Part shown: positions 9,523-18,442 of the stretch, in pieces
Position numbering within the stretch: position 1 is the stretch's first letter
Layout: each line of letters opens with the position of its first letter
Source of the DNA: CAWEYO01 sp963813315
GTDB taxonomy: Bacteria > Pseudomonadota > Alphaproteobacteria > Rhizobiales > Rhizobiaceae
Assembly: GCA_963813315.1 (NCBI GenBank)
Contig: CAWEYO010000005.1
Location: forward strand, 372,001 to 436,000
Reading direction: 5' to 3'
Length of the DNA stretch: 64,000 nucleotides
Program-made: the position numbers and the translations under genes
The notes under the pieces: generated by a model
The model's input: the letters and a program-made list of their open reading frames with translations, nothing else
Database searches by the model: none
What the model was told of the DNA's origin: nothing

Positions 9523-10326
9523 TCAGAGCGTAAAGCCTTCGCCGAGATAGAGGCGGCGAACGTCCGGATTGGCGACGATCTCGTTAGGCAGGCCGTGCGC
9601 AAGGACCTCTCCGGCATGAATGATATACGCCCGGTCGATCAGGCCGAGCGTCTCGCGCACGTTGTGATCTGTGACGAGGACGCCAATGCCGCGCTGCGTG
9701 AGATGGCGCACGAGTTGCTGAATATCGGCGACGGCGATCGGATCGATGCCGGCGAAAGGTTCGTCTAGCAGCATGTAGCTGGGGCGGCTGGCCAGCGCCC
9801 GCGCAATTTCCAGCCGCCGGCGTTCTCCTCCGGAGAGCGCTATGGCCGGCGATTTCCTCAAATGCGCGATATGAAACTCCTCAAGCAGCGCATCGAGGTT
9901 GCGCTCCCGCTCCTTGCGGCTTCGTTCGACCACTTCCAGCACGGCGCGGATGTTGTCCTCGACCGTGAGCCCACGGAAGATCGAGGATTCTTGCGGAAGA
10001 TAGCCGACCCCGAGCCGGGCACGCCGGTACATCGGCATCGCCGTAACGTCGAAACCGTCGATCTCGACCTTGCCTTGATCGACCGGCACCAGCCCGGTAA
10101 CCATGTAGAAACAGGTCGTCTTGCCGGCACCGTTCGGGCCAAGCAGACCGACGGCTTCGCCGGCGCGAACACCGAAGGACACGCCGCTCACCACCTGCCG
10201 GCCCTTGTAGCTCTTCGTCAGATCGTGGGCGATCAGCGTGCCCTTGAACTTGTCGGGCGCGTCTACGGGCAGGACGTCCCGCTTCGCAGACCGGCCGGCA
10301 ATGCGCGAAAAAAGGCCTGCCGCCAT
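9523..10326 (-). CDS. lptB: LPS export ABC transporter ATP-binding protein LptB
   Basis: Cytoplasmic ATPase of 267 residues that powers LPS extraction from the inner membrane with LptF/G/C. The Walker A motif is GPNGAGKTT at 63-71, the ABC signature is LSGGERRR, Walker B is YMLLDEP, and the switch histidine is in VTDHNVRE. A polar extension of about 28 residues precedes the ABC fold, as in other rhizobial LptB proteins. The gene abuts lptA with no spacer and precedes rpoN on the same strand. The frame is intact. Confidence 0.96.
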   Translation of the reverse strand: MAAGLFSRIAGRSAKRDVLPVDAPDKFKGTLIAHDLTKSYKGRQVVSGVSFGVRAGEAVGLLGPNGAGKTTCFYMVTGLVPVDQGKVEIDGFDVTAMPMYRRARLGVGYLPQESSIFRGLTVEDNIRAVLEVVERSRKERERNLDALLEEFHIAHLRKSPAIALSGGERRRLEIARALASRPSYMLLDEPFAGIDPIAVADIQQLVRHLTQRGIGVLVTDHNVRETLGLIDRAYIIHAGEVLAHGLPNEIVANPDVRRLYLGEGFTL

Positions 10327-10865
10327 TACTGGCTCTGGGAACCGGGCTGGAACAGGCCTTTAACCCGTCCGCCGCAACCTTCGACCTCCGCCTGGCCCGA
10401 TTTCATGTCTACCGTGAGCTTGCAGCCCGTGAGAACGTTGGATCCTTCGGATAGAACGACTTCCTTGCCGGAGAGCGTCAGAATCTCCGTCTTCATGTCG
10501 AACGTCCCCTTGTCGCCCGTCGCAACCTGATTTTCCGACTTGACATAGACCTTTCCATCGACCTCCAGCCGGTCGATATTGGCAGTGCCCGTGGTTGCCG
10601 AGCCGCCGTCCTTGGCATAGTAGACAGTCATCTTCGCCGTCTTAAGCAAGGTCGGACCCTGCACAACACTGACATCGCCGCTAAAGATCGCCACGCTTTC
10701 CGCTTCGCGCACTTCGAGCTTGTTGCTTTCGATCTGAATCGGCTGATTGCCAGAAAGCTTCAGGCCGGAAAGGCGACCCTCCTTGGCCTGAGGCAACGCC
10801 GGACCGGCGGCCGACACAGCCAGAACCAGCCCCATCAGAATGCGGTATCCGTCAATTCGCCGCAT
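10326..10865 (-). CDS. lptA: LPS transport periplasmic protein LptA
   Basis: Periplasmic LPS bridge protein of 179 residues with an N-terminal signal segment (MGLVLAVSAAGPALPQA). An OstA/LptA beta-jellyroll follows: QPIQIESNKLEVREAESVAIFSGDV, then LDGKVYVKS-type repeats. It overlaps the lptC end by about 14 bases and touches lptB, so the three form one Lpt unit. A single cysteine pair near the C-terminus (GCKLTV and EGCGGR) might form a disulfide. The frame is intact. Confidence 0.93.
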   Translation of the reverse strand: MRRIDGYRILMGLVLAVSAAGPALPQAKEGRLSGLKLSGNQPIQIESNKLEVREAESVAIFSGDVSVVQGPTLLKTAKMTVYYAKDGGSATTGTANIDRLEVDGKVYVKSENQVATGDKGTFDMKTEILTLSGKEVVLSEGSNVLTGCKLTVDMKSGQAEVEGCGGRVKGLFQPGSQSQ

Positions 10866-11578
10866 CGGTGTCTCCGTTCGCCTTTTGCGCCGCTTTGATG
10901 CTGTCGGGGTTGATTTGCATCCTTACGCGCCTGTCGAATACCAAAACCTTGCCGTTTTCAAGCACGCTCATTGAATCTGCGGAGATTTTGGTGCCCTTGA
11001 GCGCTGATCTCGACTGCATCGTCGGTTTTGAGGTTGCCCTTGCCAACGTCGACGAAAGCCGACTTCAGCTTCGCTACCATCCCGTCGGTGGTCGTCACCG
11101 TGATGTTGCTTGCGATGTCGAGAGTGTTCTTGTCGCGATCATACGCGCCTCTCGGCGCATCGATCGTCGCCCAGTTCTTCGTGTCGACCGGCAGCTTCGC
11201 CTTGATGTCCTCGAGCTCGATGATCCCGGTGCTGTCGAGATTCTGGAGCGCGCGCGATGCGGTCATCAAATAGGAGAGATTGTCCTTGGTAACGCCCGCG
11301 AGCCTTGGGCTGGTCATCACCAGCTTGCCGTTGGAAATCGCGGTGCCAGCGACTTTGATGTCGACGCTCGGCGGCGCGGACATATACGTATGGCCGAAGA
11401 AGCCGAGCGCCATGGCGGCTGCAAGGGAGGGCAGCGCGACCTTGAGCAGCCGTACGGCGCGGGAGTGGTTTCGCGCGCGCTGGAACGCGGCCTCGCGCGA
11501 CCGGCGGGGCGGCCGTTGCGGGTCGTCCGTTTCGATGCGGGAAGTGTCGTCTGTCTCTATTGCGGCCATCACCATCAT
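10852..11578 (-). pseudogene. lptC: LPS export protein LptC, one frame break
   Basis: Bitopic inner-membrane protein linking LptB2FG to LptA. After a basic N-terminus a single membrane segment is visible (VALPSLAAAMALGFFGHTY). The periplasmic jellyroll follows, with GTAISNGKLVMTSPRLAG, and later KISADSMSVLENGKVLVFDRRVRM. An extra base at about 11002 separates DDAVEIS from LKGTKISADS; removing it restores about 241 codons. lptC is normally essential, which argues for a sequence error. It is the first gene of the leftward lptC-lptA-lptB-rpoN series. Confidence 0.88.
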
Positions 11579-11991
11579 GAACCCGGCTTGCTGGCGGCCG
11601 CTCTCGCCGCTCTGAAAGGATGCCCCTCGAGAGGCCGATCAGCATATAGAATTCCATTCCGGTCCGAAACAGGGGCAGGACCGGAGTTATTTTCGTTCTT
11701 CTGCGAAGAGGGTTTGCCCTTCGTGGTTGCTGGTTCGGGCAGTCGCTACCGGCGCGCGCGGGTCAAACCAAAATGCCTGAATTTTCGAGCGGAACACGAT
11801 TCGCTCGCAAATGCCAAGACTTGCATGCCAGTATGATCGTTCCTGGATGCGTTGAAACGCTTTGCTGGTTGCGCCGCCGGGGTTTTGACAGATCGCGAAC
11901 GCATGGTCCCCCGCTGAACGGAACCGCTTCAATATCAGGCGATCATGGTCTAAAACCGCTGCTTCGGATTTTTGCCGTTCATGAGGCAGCC
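11579..11991. other. Divergent spacer between lptC and sppA
   Basis: A 413-base spacer in which no convincing gene was found on either strand. It must hold the leftward promoter for the lpt operon and the rightward promoter for sppA. In many relatives rnd (RNase D) lies upstream of lptC, but no trace of it is visible here. Confidence 0.5.
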
Positions 11992-12958
11992 ATGGCCATT
12001 CGCGCCGACGACATCATCGACCGCCGCCGCCTGCGGCGCAAACTCAGCTTCTGGCGGGTCACGGCGCTGGTTGTCGCTGCGCTTGCTGTTGGCGCGGCAT
12101 TTCTATGGCTCTACGGCGAGCAGTTCGCCGGGATTGCGGTCAATCATATCGCCAAGGTGCGCATCGAAGGCACGATCACCGAAGACGAGGATCTCCTGGA
12201 GACACTCGAGAATGTTCGCAAGTCGTCGAACGTGAAGGGGGTGATTCTCTCGATCGATTCGCCGGGCGGGACGACCGCCGGCGGCGAGGCGATCTTCGAC
12301 GAGGTGCGTCTGCTCGCAGCCAGGAAGCCCGTCGTCGCACAGGTCGGAACGCTTGCTGCTTCCGCCGGCTACATGATTGCCAGCGCTACCGACCATATCG
12401 TTGCGCGCAAATCCTCGATCGTCGGATCGATCGGCGTGCTTGTGCAGTTTCCCGATGTGACGGGCCTGATGGAGAAGGTCGGCATCAAGCTGGAGGAGGT
12501 GAAATCATCCCCGCTGAAGGCGGAGCCCTCGCCCTTCAACCCGACCACGGAAGACGAGCGCGCGATGATCCGCCGGATGATCCTCGACAGCTATCGACTG
12601 GTTCCTGGACATCGTCGTCGATCGCCGGCCGCTGTCGCGCGTCGAGGTATCCGCGCTTGCCGACGGTTCGGTATTCACGGGGCGTCAGGCGCTGGACAGG
12701 AAGCTCGTCGACGCGCTTGGCGGCGAGCGCGAAGCCGTCGCCTGGCTGGCCACGAAAGGGGTGGACGCGAAGCTGAGGGTCATCGAGTGGGATCCGAAAG
12801 ACTCCCGAAGCGGGTTCTTCTTTGCCCGTTCGCTGGCGAAGACGCTCGGTCTGCCGGAATACGGCGCCGATGTGCTGCACGAGCTGGGCGCGGATCGCAT
12901 CTTCCTTGACGGTCTCCTATCCGTCTGGCACCCTGAGAAGGCCATTTTTGGTGACTGA
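11992..12958 (+). pseudogene. sppA: Signal peptide peptidase SppA (S49), one frame break
   Basis: Membrane-anchored serine protease of about 321 residues (short 36K-type SppA) that degrades cleaved signal peptides. The transmembrane helix is at about residues 22-42. The ClpP-like core contains SIDSPGGTTAGGEAI. The nucleophile is Ser146 (VGSIGV) and the likely general base is Lys176 (SSPLKAEPSPF). The frame breaks at about 12592-12595, where ILDSY is followed by one extra base before DWFLDIVVDRRPLS. The C-terminal part ends GLLSVWHPEKAIFGD. The start at 11992 precedes the basic N-terminus MAIRADDIIDRRRLRRK. ihfB follows after 59 bases, the normal rhizobial order. Confidence 0.9.
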
Positions 12959-13017
12959 AAACCTAGCAAAATCATCCGCATATATTTAATTGTGTATTGG
13001 GGGGAACGGGGAAAACT

Positions 13018-13302
13018 ATGATCAAGTCCGAACTCGTTCAAATCATTGCCAACCGCAACCCGCATCTCTTCCTTCGCGACGTCGAGAACATCGTCAACGC
13101 GATCTTCGAGGAAATCACGGATGCGCTGGCCGATGGCAATCGCGTCGAACTGCGCGGCTTCGGTGCCTTTTCGGTGAAAAATCGCCCGGCGCGCACTGGC
13201 CGCAATCCGCGCACCGGCGAATCGGTCGCGGTCGAGGAGAAATGGGTGCCGTTCTTCAAGACCGGCAAGGAATTGCGCGAACGGCTGAACGCGGACAATT
13301 AG
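13018..13302 (+). CDS. ihfB: Integration host factor subunit beta
   Basis: DNA-bending protein of 94 residues that pairs with IhfA and assists sigma-54 promoters, recombination and nucleoid organisation. The start is set at MIKSELVQIIA, which follows a G-rich ribosome site. The DNA-binding arm RGFGAFSVKNRPARTGRNPR and the tip proline are conserved. An upstream in-frame GTG/TTG start is unlikely. It follows sppA and precedes a LapA-domain gene, conserved context in Rhizobiales. The frame is intact. Confidence 0.96.
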   Translation: MIKSELVQIIANRNPHLFLRDVENIVNAIFEEITDALADGNRVELRGFGAFSVKNRPARTGRNPRTGESVAVEEKWVPFFKTGKELRERLNADN

Positions 13303-13375
13303 GGTGTCTCCATCCGTGCATCCGCAGGTCTAGTATGGGGCTTTCCGGCGGCGCCGGCCGGTTCAGGAACTTCAC

Positions 13376-13705
13376 ATGTACAATCGCTTCCTGCTCATCC
13401 TGGTCTTTGTCCCGCTGGCCATCGTCCTGATAGCGCTTGCAGTGGCAAACCGAGGTCTTGCGGCCTTCACGCTGGACCCGTTCAATCCCGGAAACCCCGC
13501 GCTCACAGTGCAATTGCCGCTATTCGTGCTGCTTTTTGCCGCGCTTGCAATCGGCCTGGTCGTTGGCGGCGCCGCGACCTGGCTGAAGCAGGGCCGCTAC
13601 CGCAAGTTGGCGCGCCAGCGTAGCCAGGAAGTGCAGATCCTGCGCGATTCCGCTCAACGCGCGGCGACGCGTGCGGCGCCGCAGGCGCTGACGAAGGCGG
13701 TCTGA
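13376..13705 (+). CDS. LapA-domain (DUF1049) inner-membrane protein
   Basis: Small protein of 109 residues with two transmembrane helices, about residues 5-25 (LLILVFVPLAIVLIALAVAN) and about 45-68 (FVLLFAALAIGLVVGGAATW). A basic cytoplasmic tail rich in K/R/Q follows. This matches the LapA_dom/DUF1049 family; its members are linked to LPS assembly in enterobacteria, but the role in alphaproteobacteria is not established. It lies 73 bases after ihfB on the same strand. Confidence 0.8.
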   Translation: MYNRFLLILVFVPLAIVLIALAVANRGLAAFTLDPFNPGNPALTVQLPLFVLLFAALAIGLVVGGAATWLKQGRYRKLARQRSQEVQILRDSAQRAATRAAPQALTKAV

Positions 13706-13740
13706 GAGCAGACCCTAGGGCGGCGAACGCTTTTACGGAG

Positions 13741-13815
13741 CGCGGCCGCTCTATCTCTTTGTTTGAGCATCGGATTGTTCCCGAAACCGGTTCCCACTTT
13801 CGGACACTATGCTCT
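13741..13815. repeat. Dispersed repeat family A, copy 1
   Basis: Copy of the element with core TATCTCTTTGTTTGAGCATC and GAAACCGGTTCCCACTTTCG, ending in ATGCTC. GAGCAT and ATGCTC form inverted ends around CGAAACCGGTTC, itself a palindrome. Other copies are at about 21.7, 51.7 and 55.1 kb and a fragment is at 59.1 kb. Confidence 0.8.
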
Positions 13816-13847
13816 AAGATGTGAGCTGGTATCCCGAGGGAACAAGA

Positions 13848-14813
13848 ATGTTCATGATTTCGGCTGACGCCGTCGATCGCGCGCTGAGCTTCGAAGGTCT
13901 GGTGGAGACTTTGCGGACGGCCTTTCGCGAGGGGGCTATCCAGCCGGTGCGGCATCACCACACGATCGAGCGGCCGGATGGCGCGGCCTCGACCCTGCTT
14001 CTCATGCCGGCCTGGACCGACTTCGAAGCTGCCGGCACGTCGGCAGGCGGTCATATCGGCGTAAAGGTGGTCACCGTCTCGCCCGACAACAACGAGATCG
14101 CCAAACCTGCCGTGATGGGCCTCTATCTCCTGCTCGACGGCAAGACCGGCGAGCCTCAGGCGCTGATCGACGGCCAGCGGCTGACTCAGTGGCGCACGGC
14201 CTGTGCCTCCGCACTTGCGGCGTCGTACCTTGCCCGCGAGGACGCGTCACGGCTTCTGGTCATCGGCGCTGGAGCGCTGGCGCCCTTCCTGGCGAGGGCA
14301 CATTCGGCAGTGCGGCCAATCAGGGAAGTGAGGATATGGAACCGCACCTTCGCCAACGCCGAAAAGGTGGCGGCGACACTGTGCGCCGAGGGCATGGATG
14401 CCAAGGCTGTGAACGATCTCGACTGGGCGCTCGGCGATGCCGATATCGTGTCCTCGGCTACGATCGCCACCCTCCCCCTGGTCAAGGGCGCGTTGCTGAA
14501 ACCGGGCTCCCATGTCGACCTCGTCGGCGGCTTTGCGCCGGGGATGCGCGAGAGCGATGACGACGCGATCCGCAGGGCCCGCGTCTATGTCGACACACGC
14601 ACCGGGGCGACGAAGGAAGCGGGCGACATCGTGCAGCCGCTGGCTTCCGGCGTCCTCAAGGCTGAGGACATCGTGGCCGATCTTTATGAACTGGCGCGCG
14701 GCCAGAAGCCGGGTCGCGGTAGCGCCGATGAGATCACTTTGTTCAAGTCGGTCGGCGCCGCGCTCGAGGATCTCGCGGCAGGCGTTGAAGTGTTCAGGCA
14801 TTTGGGTGGCTGA
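13848..14813 (+). CDS. Ornithine cyclodeaminase / mu-crystallin family protein
   Basis: NAD(P)-binding protein of 321 residues from the OCD/Mu-crystallin family, which includes ornithine cyclodeaminases, alanine dehydrogenases and ketimine reductases. Substrate-domain motifs include VKVVTVSPDNN and RTACASALAASYLA. The Rossmann loop is VIGAGALAPFLARA. A later DLVGGFAPGMRESDDDAI segment is typical. The start at 13848 follows GAGGGAACA. Which amino acid or imine is used cannot be told from the sequence. It stands between the LapA gene and the frameshifted methyltransferase and is itself intact. Confidence 0.85.
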   Translation: MFMISADAVDRALSFEGLVETLRTAFREGAIQPVRHHHTIERPDGAASTLLLMPAWTDFEAAGTSAGGHIGVKVVTVSPDNNEIAKPAVMGLYLLLDGKTGEPQALIDGQRLTQWRTACASALAASYLAREDASRLLVIGAGALAPFLARAHSAVRPIREVRIWNRTFANAEKVAATLCAEGMDAKAVNDLDWALGDADIVSSATIATLPLVKGALLKPGSHVDLVGGFAPGMRESDDDAIRRARVYVDTRTGATKEAGDIVQPLASGVLKAEDIVADLYELARGQKPGRGSADEITLFKSVGAALEDLAAGVEVFRHLGG

Positions 14814-14848
14814 CAGCCGGCAGGCTTTGTTGCGCGGCCGCGCGGGCT

Positions 14849-15888
14849 GTGGCAGAAGCGGCCAGCGCCGCCGGAGATTGCCTTTCCTTGAAACAGCGTG
14901 ACAAACGCCGCGATGCTCTGCCCGAATTGACGGCACCGGCCGTGCCGTTCGCCGGGAAGCGCGCGCTTCGCCGCCGCGAGGGGGTGCTGCCGGCCGAACG
15001 TCTGCCGGTAATCCTCGAAGTGGCGCCCGAACGAAGACTACGCGCTGCTCGACAGCGGCGACGGCGAGAAGCTGGAACAATACGGCCCCTATCGGATCGT
15101 GCGGCCGGAAGGGCAGGCAATCTGGCAAAGGGCACTGCCGGCCAAGGCATGGAATGCGGCCGATGCCGTCTTCACCGGCGACACCGACGAGGAAGGCATG
15201 GGCCGCTGGCGGTTTCCGAAGGCGCCGCTCGGCGAGACCTGGCCGATGCGGCATGACGGCATCGACTATCTCGGCCGCTTCACCTCGTTCCGCCATGTCG
15301 GCGTTTTTCCCGAGCAGGCCTCGCACTGGGACCACATGGCCGGGCTGATCGAAAAGGCGCGCGCGTCCGGTGAAGGTGCTCAACCTGTTCGGCTATACCG
15401 GCCTGGCCTCGCTGGTCGCGGCGCGCGCCGGCGCCGAGGTTACCCATGTCGATGCCTCGAAGAAGGCGATCGGCTGGGCGCGCGAGAACCAGGAGAGTGG
15501 CCAGGCTCTCGCGACAAGCCGATCCGCTGGATCTGCGAGGATGCGCATGAAGTTCGCCGAGCGCGAGGAGCGTCGCGGCAACCGCTACGACATCATCCTG
15601 CTCGACCCGCCGGCCTATGGGCGCGGACCGAAAGGCGAGGTCTGGCAGCTGTTCGAGGATCTGCCGGTGCTGGCCGACATCTGCCGCTCGATCCTGACGC
15701 CGAAGCCGCTTGCGGTGGTGCTCACCGCCTATTCCATCCGCGCGTCGTTCTTCGCGATCCATGCGCTGATGCGCGACGCATTCGCCGGCATGGGCGGCAC
15801 GGTCGAATCGGGCGAACTGGTCATCCGCGAGAAATCGGCGGGCCGGGCGCTGTCGACCTCGCTGTTCTCGCGCTGGGTGGCGGCATGA
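14849..15888 (+). pseudogene. Class I SAM-dependent rRNA methyltransferase, about five frame breaks
   Basis: Joined, the pieces give a RlmI/RlmK-like methyltransferase typical of rhizobia. In order they contain: VILEVAPNEDYALLDSGDG; WPMRHDGIDYLGRFTSFRHV; the SAM-binding loop VLNLFGYTGLASLVAARAGA with THVDASKKAIGWARENQE; PIRWICEDAMKF; and the catalytic-region LLDPPAYGRGPKGE. Frame breaks lie at about 15029-15032, 15369, 15499, 15512 and 15546, each curable by removing one base. The substrate is probably 23S rRNA, by family. The N-terminus before VILEVAP is uncertain and may contain more errors. It overlaps the next methyltransferase gene by 4 bases at GTGAGC/ATGAGC. Confidence 0.8.
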
Positions 15889-16745
15889 GCGAGCACCGCT
15901 CCGGCGCGCCGGGCCAGGTCAAGGAGGTCACCAGCCTCGCCAATCCGCTGGTCAAGGACATCAAGGCGCTGGCGCTGAAGAAATTCCGCGACCAGCAGAA
16001 CGCCTTTCATGGCCGAAGGGCTGAAGCTCGTCATCGACGCACTCGAACTCGGCTGGTCGATCAGGACGCTGGTGTTTGCCAAGTCGGCACTCGGCAATCC
16101 GGCTGTCGAGAAGGTCGCGGCGCGCACCGTGGCCGCCGGCGGGACTGGTGCTGGAAGGTCAGCGAAAAGGTGCTGACGGCGATCACGCGGCGCGACAACC
16201 CGCAGATGGTGGTCGGCGTGTTCGCCCAGCGTTACCTGCCGCTGAAGGACATTCATCCGGGCGGCAACGAGGTCTGGGTGGCGCTCGACCGGGTGCGCGA
16301 CCCCGGCAATCTCGGCACCGTGATCCGCACCGTCGACGCGGTCGGCGCAAGGGGCGTCATCCTGGTCGGCGACATGCACCGACCCGTTTTCGCTGGAGAC
16401 GGTGCGGGCAACGATGGGCTCGGTCTTCGCCGTGCCGGTCGCGAAAGCCTCGACCGAAGCATTTCTCGCCTGGCGGAAGGCCTTTCCGGGCCTCGTCGCC
16501 GGCACACATCTCAAGGGCGCGGTCGACTACCGCTCGGTCGACTTCTCCGGGCGCCCGGTGCTGCTCCTGATGGGCAACGAGCAGCAGGGCCTGCCCGACG
16601 AGCTCGCCGCAAGCTTGCGACCGGCTGCTGCGCATTCCGCAGGCTGGCCGCGCCGATTCGCTCAATCTCGCCGTCGCGACAGGCGTCATGCTGTTCGAGA
16701 TCCGCCGCGGCGCGCTGAAGCTCGACACAGGGGGCAAGCGCGTGA
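15885..16745 (+). pseudogene. TrmH/SpoU-family RNA 2'-O-methyltransferase, about six frame breaks
   Basis: The joined pieces start MSEHRSGAPGQVKEVTSLAN. They contain the SpoU fold motifs: GNEVWVALDRVRDPGNLGTV (motif 1, N-x-G-T), GSVFAVPVA, and LLMGNEQQGLP (motif 2), with GRADSLNLAVATGVMLFEIRR (motif 3). This identifies a knotted 2'-O-ribose methyltransferase of rRNA or tRNA. Breaks lie near 16015-16018, 16141, 16157, 16374, 16615, and probably in the five-G run at 16730-16734. With four Gs the gene would end at TGA 16743-16745, overlapping the GTG start of lspA. The exact RNA target is unknown. Confidence 0.8.
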
Positions 16746-17234
16746 CCGCACGTTCGTTCGGTTGGATGGCAGGATTTCTGGTGCTTTTGGTAGCTGCCGA
16801 CCAGTGGATGAAGCATTTGGTCGAAACCCGGCTTCCGGTGCAGGAGGCGGTCGAGATGCTGCCGTTCCTGGCGCTTTACCGCACCTACAACACCGGCGTC
16901 GCCTTCTCGATGTTTTCCTGGATCGGCGACACCGGCCTGATCGCTTCTGTCGCTGTCGGTCATTGCCTTCGTGCTCTTCCTCGCCAACCGCACATCCGAT
17001 CGCCAGGTGTTCGCCCGGATCGGTTTCGCGCTGATCATCGGCGGCGCGCTCGGCAACCTCATCGACCGGGCAGTGCACGGCCACGTCATCGACTATATCC
17101 TGTTCCACACGCCGGTCTGGTCATTCGCGGTCTTCAATCTTGCGGATGCCTTCATCACCGTCGGCGCAGGGCTCGTGCTGCTCCAGGAGTTTCTGGACTG
17201 GCGCCGTCAGCCGGCATCGCCGTCGGGCGATTGA
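16742..17234 (+). pseudogene. lspA: Lipoprotein signal peptidase LspA, one frame break
   Basis: Four-helix inner-membrane aspartyl protease (signal peptidase II), about 163 residues when joined. It removes lipoprotein signal peptides after diacylglyceryl transfer. Helix 1 contains AADQWMKHLV with the DQxxK motif. YRTYNTGVAFSM and GGALGNLIDRAVHGHVIDYI carry the first catalytic Asp, and FAVFNLADAFITVGAGLVL carries the second. An extra base at about 16952 separates GLIASV from LSVIAFVLFLANR. The start is taken as GTG 16742; ATG at 16766 is an alternative. lspA is usually essential, so a sequence error is likely. Confidence 0.88.
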
Positions 17235-17285
17235 CCGGGCCCGCAGCACCAGACTCACCGTCAAACCGATGCGAGGAGTTCAAAA

Positions 17286-18276
17286 ATGCCGGAGACCTTC
17301 AAAGCAATCCTCGTTTCGCGAGACGAGGACAAAAAGCAGTCCGTAACGACCGCCGAACTTACGGAAGCCGACCTTATGGAAGGCGACGTCACTGTCGCCG
17401 TCGAGGCAACGACGATGAACTACAAGGACGGGCTCGCCATAACCGGCAAGGCGCCGGTCGTCCGCCGCTTTCCGCTGATCCCTGGCATCGATTTTGCCGG
17501 CACGGTGACCGCCTCGTCCAATCCTGACTGGAAACCCGGGGACAAGGTGGTGCTCAACGGCTGGGGCGTCGGCGAGACGCATCACGGCGCATTCGCCCAA
17601 AAAGCGCGGGTGCGTGGAGACTGGCTGGTTCCCTTGCCGCAGGGGATGGGCGCCCGCGACGCAATGGCGGTCGGAACGGCCGGATATACGGCGATGCTGT
17701 CGGTCATGGCGCTGGAACGTCATGGGATTACGCCCGATCGCGGCCCGGTGGTGGTGACGGGTGCGGCCGGCGGCGTCGGATCGGTCGCGATCTCCATACT
17801 GTCCAGGCTCGGTTACCATGTCGTCGCCTCGACGGGCCGCCACGCCGAGCACGGCTATCTCAAGGAGCTCGGGGCAGCCGAAATCATCTCCCGCGAAGAG
17901 CTTTCGGGCCCCGCCAAGCCGCTGGCCAAGGAGCGATGGGCGGGTGGCGTCGATGCGGTCGGCAGCCACACGCTGGCCAATGTGTTGTCGATGACCTCCT
18001 ATGGCGGAGCGATCGCCGCCTGCGGGCTGGCGCAGGGCATGGACCTGCCGGCGAGCGTTGCGCCCTTCATCCTGCGCGGCGTGTCGCTGCTCGGCATCGA
18101 TTCTGTGATGGCGCCAAAGGCGTTGCGGCTGGAGGCATGGAGACGGATCGGTACCGACCTTGACCATGCCAAGCTCGTCGCGCTGTCCACGACCATCGGC
18201 TTTCGACGGCATCATCAATGCCGCCCACGACATCGTGGAAGGCAAGGTCCGCGGCCGGGTCGTCGTCGAAATGTGA
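17286..18276 (+). pseudogene. acuI: Acrylyl-CoA reductase AcuI/YhdH (MDR family), break near the end
   Basis: Zinc-free medium-chain oxidoreductase of about 329 residues that reduces toxic acryloyl-CoA to propionyl-CoA with NADPH. The N-terminus MPETFKAILVSRDEDKKQSV and TTMNYKDGLAITGK are typical of YhdH/AcuI. GIDFAGTV is conserved, and VVVTGAAGGVGSVAISIL is the NADPH-binding loop. The frame shifts at about 18201-18204 (GF, then an extra base, then DGIINAAHDIVEGKVRGRVVV), after which the normal stop lies at 18274-18276. Only the last 24 codons are affected. It stands alone between lspA and olsB. Confidence 0.85.
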
Positions 18277-18379
18277 TGGCGGGCAGCGACTGCCGCGGCA
18301 TAAAATTCCAGTCACTTCAGTAACTTGATGCGATAGCGCGAGCCCGGCTAAGTATTGCCGCGGCTGCTGCTTCACGATA

Positions 18380-18397
18380 CTGTCATTTTCCTGTCGC
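18380..18397 (+). promoter_or_regulatory. Candidate PhoB-binding PHO box before olsB
   Basis: CTGTCAT, four bases, then CTGTCGC. This fits the PHO-box layout of two 7-base CTGTCAT half-sites with a 4-base spacer; the first half is perfect and the second matches 5 of 7. It lies 46 bases before the olsB start, a plausible activator position. Ornithine-lipid synthesis in rhizobia is known to be induced by phosphate starvation through PhoB. Confidence 0.6.
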
Positions 18398-18442
18398 ACT
18401 GCCCTCTTATCCCCGCGCCAACGGCTCGAAGGAGAATCACGC

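Noticed and set aside
12589..12601. Programmed +1 frameshift in sppA (TAT C GAC) or similar sites in rpoN and acuI
   Set aside because: No stop codon or stimulatory structure follows and the contexts differ from gene to gene; sequence error is simpler.
14247..15383. Minus-strand frame of 378 codons across the ornithine cyclodeaminase and methyltransferase
   Set aside because: Composition is that of an antisense shadow, and both sense genes have recognisable motifs.
15729..16514. Minus-strand frame of 261 codons over the two methyltransferases
   Set aside because: It looks attractive because the sense genes are broken, but joining the sense pieces restores full SpoU and SAM-fold motifs.
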